Of a stretch of DNA of 64,000 bases, positions 12,581-24,500 are shown piece after piece. The translations under genes were made by a program, and so were the position numbers. The DNA lies in assembly GCA_038373885.1 (NCBI GenBank), contig JAWZYV010016058.1, positions 1,922,001 through 1,986,000 of the forward strand, written 5' to 3'. The number at the start of each line of letters is the position of its first letter. Position 1 is the stretch's first letter. Under the pieces are notes generated by a model. The model did no database searches, was not told the origin of the DNA, and saw nothing but the letters and a program-made list of their open reading frames with translations. This DNA comes from Cheiracanthium punctorium (taxonomy: Eukaryota > Arthropoda > Arachnida > Araneae > Cheiracanthiidae).

Positions 12581-15500
12581 AAATAAAAAGTGGACGTAAT
12601 ATGTTTCTTTCCTTTTTCTCTTGATACATTAGGTACTTTTTTTGAAAAAAATTTTCAGCTATGTAATACTGCATTGGCCTGAATATCATGTGACCCCGGA
12701 ATTTTCATCAAGATAATTAGAAAAATCCTATATTTTGGCCTCAAATTTAGCTTGAGTCAGGTTTCTTTTATGGGCAATGATCAATCAAAAAACATTTATA
12801 TTCAGACTAATATGGTGTTTTTTGTAATAATTTCCATTTTCTTATTTTCTCTATTTGTGTGGGATTTCCTCTTTTTCCTCTATTTTTGTTTATTCGCGCA
12901 TTCCTCTTTTTTTGCTATTTTATGAGTGGCATCACTGTAATTAGACTGCTTTTTTTAAACAATTTATTAGTATACACTATAAAATTCTGTTAAAATTATT
13001 TGTCTTTCTTAATTGAATTAAAGTCTGATTGAATGAGCTTAACTTTTCTGCAGCACTTCAGAAAAACTACCATTATAGTTCATAATATAAATTATTGTAT
13101 TGTGTAGTTTATAATACAAATTGTAATTGCAACACAACAGTCTATAAGTTTTTTAAAATATTTAAAGTATTGCCTAGCATTTCAGTTAGCTTTCTTGTTG
13201 TGTTATCCTGTTACATGACAATGCTCGACCACATTTAGCTGTAGCAACAAAGGACTTTTTGCAGATGTTAGAATGGAATGTGTGAATTCACTTATCCAAT
13301 AGTTCAGAATAAATGTGGCTTGTCCTATGTGACTTCCATATCTTCTGTGAGCTTTTTTTTTTTTTTTGTATGTTATAAAAAAAAAAAACTACTCAAGAGT
13401 TAATGGTTTTAAATTGACGATGAAGTCAAAGAGCTGGTCAAGCAGCAACCAAAATCTTTTTTATGGGCATGGTGCTAGTATCGTGTAACTAAGATCACAA
13501 TGTGATAAATGCCTAAAAAATTGTGGACAATACCAGTTTAGTTGTTTCAATAAAGGAAATTGTTTTGAGTCATACATATTTTGACCTATGAATTTGGCCA
13601 AGAAACAAATTGTATCCCAAGGTACCTTTGTATGTAAATATATGTATTCGTACGACTTCGTATTTTTGACCGGAACATTAATTGCTCCAGGAATTATAGT
13701 GTGTTTACATGTATCATATTTATATACATATAATCTTCAAGTTTATTCACCAAGTAACAAATATATTTTTTAACTAGAAACAAAGAAGAAGGATCTAATA
13801 AATGAAGCTGAAGATTTTGTGAAATTTTCTTTTTCTAAAATTGCAGTAGGTGCTGAAACAGATGACACAAACAAAAATGTTATTGCTCTTGGTAAGTAAA
13901 TTTTTATTTGTGAGGAGGGAATTTCAGCCCTTTTTAAGTAAAAAAGAATTTTTATTAAATATTAAATTACTTTGGTTTTTAATTTTGTTTTACAAAAGTA
14001 GACTACAATCAATATATGTAAGTGCCTAGATATTATATTTTGATAGGGAACAAATTGCATAAGCTTAGCAACTTTAAAAACTGTGCTGAAAAGTACTTTA
14101 AGAACTGATGTATTAACCATTCGATCACATCAAACTGCCATTGATCATCTCAGCAGCCTGAACTCTTTTATAGCCAACGAAAGTAAAAAAGGCAGTGTAT
14201 TAAGCCTTTCTGGATGGGTGCCACATCTATGCGTCAGCAGAAAATTTACTGCAAAGGGTGACAAATGTGCATATGTGGGTTCATGATGCAGAAAATAATA
14301 TGGAACGCAATATGATTTTAAAAACTTTCATGTAAATAAATTTATCATTGAAAATCTGACTGCATTCAGGATAATTTGTGCAGTAGCAGTTTTCATACCA
14401 GCAGTAACTTCTGCAAAATTTGGCAGATGTCTGGAAAGGATTAAAGAAGTGAACTGCTACAATAGACTTAGCAAAACCAGTGAATGGGGATTGTTTAGCA
14501 GTTTTCTGTCATTGGCATTAAATTGCATTGTTTTTTTTTGGGGGGGGGGAATTGTTGGAAAAAAATGTTGATAAGTTGGTGTGTAATTACTCTCTTTTTA
14601 TACATTTTTATTTTACTCGTACTGTATGTCTGGTTCAAATTTTGTAATCAGTTTTTGCTCATTTTCAACCTTCAATTAGGCTGAAATTTTTCATACTAAT
14701 GTATCGTAGCTGATAATACACGAATTAACAAAACAAAAAAACAAGTTTCCTGCATATGTTACAACTTACAGAACAAACAAGAGAGAAATCATGGAGAAAT
14801 GCCATCCATAATCTCCCTGATTGCCCCGGAAGCAGTGCAGTGGCTGCTTTTCGTCTGACCACTATGCATGACTGTCTATATTTCCATCTACATCGATTTC
14901 AAATAGTGGATTGGATAGCCTTGCTTGTCCCCTCTGTCATTGTGTTGTAGTGATGAACGCTGAATACCTCCTCACGTGTTCTTACAAAGTCCTGCATTTT
15001 TTCCCAATATTAGGAAACCAGAGATCTGTTATATAGTTTAATTTCTGGAGTTTTTGTTTCTATGTATTTTTGGTTCTGTTTTTTGGTCTTTCCATTTTTT
15101 AGAATAATGTCTGTATCACCAGCTGCACTGGAAAAAGAATAAGTAAAAAAAGGTTTTAATGTAAGCTAATTACTATAGATTTGTTCGAGCTCCTGCCAAA
15201 AGGTGATAGTGGAAAGATTTGGGCTTTTAAATGTTATAAATAATATATTGTTTAAGCACAGCTATAGTTACTTGCCATGAATAATGTATTTATCATCTCC
15301 AACATGAATGTTGGCAATATTATCTTCCATAATAAATTCAAAATATTTTATCATTCTACCAAAATGTAATGCTAGAATGTGTGCAATGCTAGAACCTGCT
15401 GCTAGAAAAATCTAGTAGCCAAAATTTAATAAGAGAAAAAATTTGGAGGTATTAAATACAAGTTGAGGGAAGTCTGTATGGAAGATTCAACCTCATGTCT

Positions 15501-18500
15501 TCTTAGTAAAAATATTTGCTATCATGTTAGATATTGCAATAATCATTTTAATTGAGATAGTCATTTTGATATCTTACAATTTGTAAGCCTTGTGTAGTCT
15601 ACTGGTTAGTATTCCTGTCTTTTTTAGTGCTGGCTTAAGTTTGAAACACCACTCCAAGTCTTCAGAATTTTGAAAAAGCTAGTAAATTTTGTTCAAGATT
15701 GTAGAACATTTTACATAAGCGTTTCTTTGAACTCTTATTCTAAATATTTTAAAATTCTTTTTGGCAATTATATGTATTTCCAATTTTATATTCTTATAAA
15801 TATAGTTTCCTAATTTTATTATGCTTTTTTGAATACTGTTTTTATGTAGTCTATTTGATTGAATTCTTCTCTAACCCAACCCTCTCCACATTCTCGCTGA
15901 GGTGGTGATAAGTATTCATGTGCAGTTATCAATATTGCTTTAATTTAAAATTAAAATGATGGTTTAGAACAACATGTAATTACAGCATTACTTCTTTTAT
16001 ATGTTTTTGGTTGCCAATTAATATATTTTTAATAATTGTCTTCAAATTCCTCAACTGGTGCATTTATCACTAGTTTGTTAATGTTTGTTTATATCTAGTT
16101 CCTTTAGAAGTGTTGAAACTTGTGTGCATGCACCTTCCTGCACTTCCTGCTGTATATAACTTTTAGAGGCCCATGACTGAAAAGCTCGCCAGCATGCAGC
16201 GATTTTTTAGGTTGGCGAGTGTGTGTGTGTGTGTGTGTGGGGGGGGGTTGAAGTAGGACTCAACCTCCTACTTTTTATTGATTTTTATCTTTGTTTCTTG
16301 TTTTTAGCTGCATGCATAACTCGGTTTGCTGTGACTCTGTACAGTTTGAGATTATACTCTGAAAGTATTTATTTCTTTGAAGAAGCTGATAAGATATATT
16401 CAATGTGTTGCTCTGTACCAGAGTATAAATCAGAAGAAACGCAGGCAAGTTTTGTATGCTTTATAAATTAGTACTTATTTAATTGGTTATTTAGTGTCTG
16501 TAACCAAACAAGTTTTATTAGTGTTCCATATCAAAAATAAGAAAAATATTGTAGTAATATTTGTCAGATACTCCTTTAAATGTATTGCAGTGACAAAGTT
16601 TCCACAAATGTGAAAAGTTTGGGAAATAGAAAAAAAAATGTCTGGAAAATTCTTTAAGTTGACATGGTGGTTGTTAGGCAGAAAAACTAGAAAGTAATAT
16701 AAAGTTCAAGAAACTTGTATTATTGCATGAATGTAATTAAAAATTCTCAACATTTCTTTTCCTTTTCTATACTATGATTGCTTTTGCAACATATGCTTCT
16801 TTTGCAATATATGCACTTTTGCAACATTGCATGCTTCAACTACATTTTTCCTCCATAAGTAACAGATTATATGTTTGTAGTAGTAATTATATGTTTAGAT
16901 TTAAAGCTGTTAGAAGTGTCAATGAAGAAAATCAATTGTTTCAATAATTGAATTTTGTTTTCTAATGATTTATGAACAAACTAATAATTGTTTTATAATA
17001 AAAGTTTATTATTATTTTAAAGAATTTTGTTTTCGTGAAGTTGGTTTACTGTCTATCAATTATATTTTTGAGTTTTATCTGAATGAACAATTCTTCCACC
17101 CTATATGTTAATATGCTGTTCTGCATGTAAGTTTTATTGCATCATAAAATCTTTAAAAATAGAACAAATTTAATAATAACATTTTAATTATTATTTTTTT
17201 TTTTATTTAAGTGTGTTTAATGTTTTGAATAATTTGTTTTTATTTAGTTACTTTTATTTATGCTATAGCTTACTCTGTGGAAACTGCATGAAGTTTTCAT
17301 CTATGTTTGTTTAGTGACTGGATGTAGTGAAAGGGCTCTTCAAGTTACTGTTAAATCCCTTCTAATTCATGAAAAGAAAACCAAAGAGTGCTTTGAACTG
17401 TGGAGGAAAGTGAAAAAAGATGCTGTACGTAAAGCAAAGGAAAAAATTATCTGTCAGTATGTATAACTTACACTTGTGTTCTGCCTTTTAATTTATTTTA
17501 GTTACTACAATATTGTCACAAAAGAAATTTATGTGAAGTAAAGTTTTTTCTTAAAAGTTTTCTTTTTTTTTTTTTTTTTTTTTTTTTTACAATTGACAAT
17601 TGACAAAATAATAAGGTTTATAAGGGTAATGAATTCCCAAAAGGTTCTGCTAGTCATTGATTTACGAACTTTTCATACATTGTAAAATTTGAAAACATGT
17701 TTTTAAATTTTTTCTTCATAAAATATAGCAGAAAAATTTGGGCAGGCTCATTCATGGGCAATTAGTAATATTTGTGAATGGAGTTAGATTGTAATTTTTA
17801 TTGTTATTATTCAGGGTTCTGTTTAGGAGAAATTTGGGTCCGTTAAAGGCCTCTTCACAAAATATTTTATCCTAAAAACGGACCTTTCACAGAATATTTT
17901 ATCCTAAAAACGGACCTTTCACAAAATATTTTATCTTAAAAACGGAGCCTTCCAAGTATTTTTCATTTGAAAAACGGACCTTTCACAAAATTCTTCCTGT
18001 GGTGAACAGCCGCCCTTTCACAAACATGGATTTAACAGCATTGAACATTTAATATTTTCAAATAAAACTAATTTTCCCAACATAAACTGATTCATGAACA
18101 ATTCTTCGCCAGTTTACAGTTTTTAAAGTAGCACTTCCAATAAAATGTCTAAAAATGGAACTTTAATTTAATACTAAACTTAAAATTGTATATAATATAC
18201 ATTTTATAATAATTCACAAAAACAAGACTCCTTTTTTTTTCACAAATGCAGGACCCTGGCAAGAAAATTCTGATTGAACGTTAATTTCAGATTCACAAAA
18301 TTGTAAGTAAATGTTTCACAATTTCATAAAAACAGGACCCTGTCTGAAAAGTCTGGACAGACCCCTGTGTTAAGTGGTTAGTGACCTAACTGCCATGATC
18401 GTTAGGGTGTGAGATGTGAGAGGCAAAAATTCTTCTGAACAAAAATTCAGATCAGAAAAGTACATTGCAATATGCCGCCTAGGCATTAAAAACCTGAATT

Positions 18501-21500
18501 ATAAGAGATAAGAATAACTTATTTTATTTACACTCACCTGGTAAGGAATAAAGACTCAGAACACATAATGTGAAAAAAGCTGAAAGGTAAAATTTTCCTA
18601 AAATTGACTAACTCAAATAAGTAATTCAAATTCTGAGTTCTGTTTTTATTGACAATTAAAAATGACATAGACATTAAAATGTTTTCTTGACTATATATTT
18701 ATGACATTCTGAGCATGAGATCTCTAAATAGTGAATAATATAAAAATTATAACTCAAATAATACTAAATTCAAAAAGTACCAATTCAATTTCAATTCCGA
18801 TTTGAGATCTCTGACTACCAAATATTATTAAAATCATAGTTCAAATAGTACTGCAATTAAAAAATACCAAATTCAAATACAAATAAATGAGATATAATTA
18901 TCACACATTGAGATAATATGCCAATTAAATAGATTCACTTTACACTGCCCAGAAACCTATTATTAAAAATTAAAATTTTAGTTGGCTAAAAATGAAATAC
19001 TTTAATGGGCATATTATCGACACAGATATCAAACTGATGTCATTTTGAAAAATTGAAAATTTTGCCAGGATACTTCAATTGGAAAACTCTGAAGTGTTAA
19101 AGAGTGGCATATTAATTTTTGTAAAAATATGAAATATGAAATTAATCACAATTATGAAATTTAATAAATTGAAGAAACTTTTCATTAAATTCAATATTTA
19201 CCACAACACTGTAGTTTCTGATGTTAGTCCTTATTGCAGAAACACTACAATTCATTGTGATGTCAGTTCTTATTGCAGATGATCAACACAAAGTTCAAGG
19301 TTTTGGCAGTTCTTTCTAAAGTCTTTTCAAAGTTTTATTTAAACCTGGCAGATCCAGCAACACAACTTTTGATGATCTCGATGAATAAACACAACTGTGG
19401 AAGAATGTGAGGCATATCAGTTGATTTATTGTAAGGCACACACAATTAATTCAAGATGGCCGCCCAGGTGACGCTTTCGGCGATACAAAAGCCTTGTGGG
19501 GGAAGCAAATTCGAAATGTTGCAAATTTTTCACTTATCCACGCTCCCAAAAAAATTTGAAAAGGAATTGGGGCTGAATTTTTTCAACATTTTTCGGCACT
19601 AAAGATTATTGTAGAAATCGAGTTCTGCATCACAGGATAAAGTTGACTCACTGAAGAAAACATGTTTGCATGACGCTACAATTAACTCACACTTGCCGGC
19701 GATTCATATTTTTTTTAGAAAATTTTATTTTATTTCATTTTTATATTTTTTATTTTATTTTATTTATTTATTTATTATTATTATTTTTTTTAATATTAAG
19801 CCTAGAATAACCCGGTAGTTTAAAACACTCTCACGGCACCATTTATATGTTGTTTAGTGGTTAGTGACTTAACTGCCATGATCGTTAGGGTGTGAGATGT
19901 GAGAGGCAAAAATTCTTTGAACAAAAATTCAGATCAGAAAAAGTACATTGCAATATGCCGCCTAGGCATTAAAAACCTGAATTATAAGAGATAAGAATAA
20001 CTTATTTTATTTACACTCACCTGGTAAGGAATAAAGACTCAGAACACATAATGTGAAATAAGCTGAAAGGTAAAATTTTCCTAAAATTGACTAACTCAAA
20101 TAAGTAATTCAAATTCTGAGTTCTGTTTTTATTGACAATTAAAGAATGACATAGACATTAAAATATTTTCTTGACTATATATTTATGACATTCTGAGCAT
20201 GAGATCTCTAAATAGTGAATAATATAAAAATTATAACTCAAATAATACTAAATTCAAAAAGTACCAATTCAATTTCAATTCCGATATGAGATCTCTGACT
20301 ACCAAATATTATTAAAATCATAGTTCAAATAGTACTGCAATTAAAAAATACCAAATTCAAATACAAATAAATGAGATATAATTATCACACACATTGAGAT
20401 AATATGCCAATTAAATAGATTCACTTTACACTGCCCAGAAACCTATTATTAAAAATTAAAATTTTAGTTGGCTAAAAATGAAATACTTTAATGGGCATAT
20501 TATCGACACAGATATCAAACTGATGTCATTTTGAAAAATTGAAAATTTTGCCAGTATACTTCAATTGGAAAACTCTGAAGTGTTAAAGAGTGGCATATTA
20601 ATTTTTGTAAAAATATGAAATATGAAATTAATCACAATTATGAAATTTAATAAATTGAAGAAACTTTTCCTTAAATTCAATATTTACCACAACACTGTAG
20701 TTTCTGATGTTAGTCCTTATTGCAGAAACACTACAATTCATTGTGATGTCAGTTCTTATTGCAGATGATCAACACAAAGTTCAAGGTTTTGGCAGTTCTT
20801 TCTAAAGTCTTTTCAAAGTTTTATTTAAACCTGGCAGATCCAGCAACACATGTTTTGATGATCTCGATGAATAAACACAACTGTGGAAGAATGTGAGGCA
20901 TATCAGTTGATTTATTGTAAGGCACACACAATTAATTCAAGATGGCCGCCCAGGTGACGCTTCGGCGATACATAAGCCTTGTGGGGGAAGCAAATTCGAA
21001 ATGTTGCAAATTTTTCACTTATCCACGCTCCCAAAAAAATTTGAAAAGGAATTGGAGCTGAATTTTTTCAACATTTTTCGGCACTAAAGATTATTGTAGA
21101 AATCGAGTTCTGCATCACAGGATAAAGTTGACTCACCGAAGAAAACATGTTTGCATGATGCTACAATTAACTCACACTTGCCGGCGATTCATATTTTTTT
21201 TAGAAAATTTCCGACGACAGTTATCATCACGGGCTGTTTCCTCGTGCGGATTGTCTTCTGCTTTTACTGCACCGATTCAGAACGCCTATCTTCGCAGATC
21301 ACGCTTGACGTGTTAAAAATCGCAGAACAAAATAATCCAGTCTTTTATCTCAGAAAGGTTTCCTTCGATGAAAATTTATTACTTCGGCACAGCGAAAACG
21401 AATTAATTAAAATTCAGTTGGAGAGAGAATTATCTCCAAAAATTAACTTTGCTTGGGGCTTTCCCAGTCCGCAAAAATGGCTGGAAGCCAAGCGGAATTC

Positions 21501-24500
21501 TACTGGGAAGCCCCCTTCGCCTACGAAACGTCCTTCTCACATGGTGATTTATGTCCAAGTGAGTCAGCTTTCTAACGAACTTCTTTTTTGAAAACTGTTG
21601 CCACACACACGCGTGGGGAAATTCTCATCTTTTTTTTCTCGGAGTCATTCCTTTCGACCTCTGCTGATCGGGGATACGGAAAACCAGTTTCTCCTATGAC
21701 GTAGCGTTTCCCATACTGGGGAAGTTCGCAAGGCGAGATTGATGAAGGTTAAATATTTCTCTTAACGTGAGTGGCAAGTGTTGTATTGTTTATCTATGTT
21801 TGTATGTTGTTGACATTTGCTAAGAGTGTTACATTTTTATGTAACACCCTGTTATTTCTAGGAAAATACACTCTATTACAAAAAAAGAAAAAGATGCGCC
21901 AAGGAGGAATTGTCCGATTGCGATAAAATTATTTGGATATAAAGAACATACATTAAAAACTAAACAATTAAAATTTTCGAACAATTGAATGATTTATTGT
22001 AGAATTTGGCCATTACAAAGGGAGAAAGTCAATAAGACGTTGGTCTACCTCTGGCTTCGATGCAAGCTGTCACCTGGTGTGGCAGAGACTGATAAAGTTC
22101 CCGGATGGTGTCCTGCGGAATTTCTTGCCAAATTGTCTCCAACTGTTGGGCTAAATCGGCACCATTTTGAGATGGTTGCAATCGCCTTCCCATAATGTCA
22201 CAAATGTGCTCTATTGGAGAGAGATCAGACGACCTATGACTTATGGAGGGGAGGCCCACAGGGGGCCAGGCACTGCGACCATGGGTCTATTGTACCACCA
22301 CCAAGTCCTGTAAAGATGGAAAATCCTGAAAGGCCCTATGAAAAGAGCCCAGTAGCAGATGCGAACATCAGCATAGACCTAACAGACACTTTATGAAGCT
22401 CCCAGGGCTCAATGACAATCAGACGACCTAGCTGGCAGGATTGGCAGATATTTGATGTGACAGTTTTTGACAGTTTAAACCATCATGTCAAAATCCTTCT
22501 TGTCAAAAACTGTCAAAACTCTATATTTGTATGCAGAATTTAATTAATAGGTAACATTTTTTTTTATCAGCATTATATTCATAAAGGTTATTATTTGTAA
22601 GTATGTTGTAGAACAAAAAAATTAAGAAATCTATTAGGGGCCTTATTAACCTTAAAAGAAAAAAAAAATATATTGAGCTTCACAGATCATCATCATGCTA
22701 CCAGTGATTGCAGGCATAGGTAAATTGCACAAAATTAGAGTCAACATTGATTTATTTATAAATACAACAAAATTTAAGAACAATAAAACTGCATTGCTGA
22801 AAAAGAAAGAAAAATTAAGAAAACGAGAGAAAAAATATATTCCCTCACCTCACTCACTAAATCTTATTAAGATCTTTTAAAATAAGCAGTTATAACGTAA
22901 GTTTAAAATTTCAAAGACGTTTCTTGGCCTATATGTTACGTCCAATGTTTAAGGGAAAAGGTTTATCAGATACACAGAGTGAAAGGGCTCATATTTGGGC
23001 TAAACAAAATGTTTCTTGTTGTTTATCACTCTGTTATGCGAAGGCATAACATTTTTCAATCATGCTCTGGAAAAAGTACAAGTATATGCGAAGTTTTTAA
23101 GATTCTTCAAGTATGAAACACATTTCCCCCCCCCCCCAAGTTCCCAGAGTTCTTTCACCGGGACCGCACAGACATCGAATTTTCAGAGAAGGGATCTTCA
23201 GACCACACTGGGTGATATCATATTTCTGTAAACAACGTAACTGCGATGCAAGGATAATCTTTTCGCCAGACACAGACGGTTTCGCAGGGATAATCTTTTC
23301 GCCAGACACAGTCAAAAAACTCATAATTTTCAGGTTTACAAGGAAAAGGGAACCCCCATGTGAATTTTTATCTCTATTGGCTACAATTGAAAATATGCAG
23401 TGGATACTGTGACTTTGTGCCAAAAACATATGAATTAGCCAAATTGGCGTAAGTCAAGCTACAGAACTTCGGTAACGGTTTTTGAGTTGCATTTGAAATT
23501 TCAGAAAAGCAAGCCAGGCCTCTCGGAAAATTGAAGGGTTTGAGACCTCTGTCTCACTCTCCTGAAATCGACCGATGCCTTCGGCTGGATGTTTTTGTCG
23601 CTGTTTGAAGAAATTAATGCCTTCTCCTCGGAAATCCCTGCTGATGAACATTTTGAAAATTCTTTCATCTAAGTTATAAGAGTTTCGTTGATAATCATCA
23701 TTTCGTCTGAGATCAACTGTTCCGCAGATACATCTATTCCCTCGTTTAGGAAATATCGCCTATTCCTGCTGATGAAGATTTTGAAAATTCTTTCGTCTAA
23801 GAATTTCGTTGATTACAAAAATCATTTCTTATAAGATCGAACTGTTCCAGCTGATGAAGAATTTTGTGGTGCACCAACTGTAGACGAAATCAAAGTTAGA
23901 GAAATGAACTATCAGAAGAACGCTGGAAGAACGCTAGGCCATCGCAATATCGTGAACTATGAACTATGAGAGGAACGCTAAGTTATCGCAATTTCGTGGA
24001 CTTGGCGATAGTATATAAAATATCACAGACTTTTTGAGACACCGTAATATTGTGGACTGAGTGACAATGTATCGCGAAATTAGTGAAACTTGAGAATTAT
24101 GAACTTCGAAAATTTGTAAAACTGATGCTGGAGAAATTGTGAACTCGAGAGGTATTACTACATCTGCCCCAACATGGTATGATAAATTTATTTTTACCCT
24201 ATTATGTATATAAAAAGTATTTTAGTGTTTTTGAAATAATTTTTTTAGTGGATTGTGTTGGTATAAGTAATGTTTAAATGATTATAGTACGAAAGGGATT
24301 TAATCGTTTGAAGAATTTTCTAGATAAATACTTTCATAAGTAAAAATACTTTTTGAAATAAATTTGTTAATATTCAAAATTGAAGGGTACCCGATATTTT
24401 AGTATAATTCTCTGAAATAATTGATCATGAAGTATTAATTATTATTGAATGACATATTTAGGATGTGTTGATAAACTGTATGTGCAATGAATATAATATA

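Larger units (their letters stand above)
12075..13777 (+). other. Intron 3
   Basis: Phase-1 GT-AG intron. It holds a MITE-like element (12129-12937) starting 55 bases after exon 3, with an A28 run inside it. The rest is AT-rich with nothing recognised. Confidence 0.65.
13892..16307 (+). other. Intron 4
   Basis: Phase-1 intron holding a decayed LINE open reading frame (about 14083-15040). A GT microsatellite plus G-run (16219-16247) lies about 60 bases before the acceptor. Confidence 0.65.

Noticed and set aside
15591..15662. tRNA-like phrase CTACTGGTTAGTATTCCTGT in intron 4
   Set aside because: The A-box region looks right, but the T arm and acceptor stem do not pair. At best a decayed tRNA-derived SINE.
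17854..17995. CRISPR-like array
   Set aside because: Repeats are contiguous with no unique spacers, in a eukaryotic intron. A simple tandem array.
18373..18440. tRNA-SINE head at the start of the 1.35-kb repeat
   Set aside because: AGTGGTTAGTGAC resembles an A box, but no B box was found at the right distance, so it was not called.
22214..22396. 60-codon plus-strand frame spanning the 194-bp insert
   Set aside because: It starts in antisense Tc1 sequence and crosses the insertion boundary, so it cannot be an original gene.
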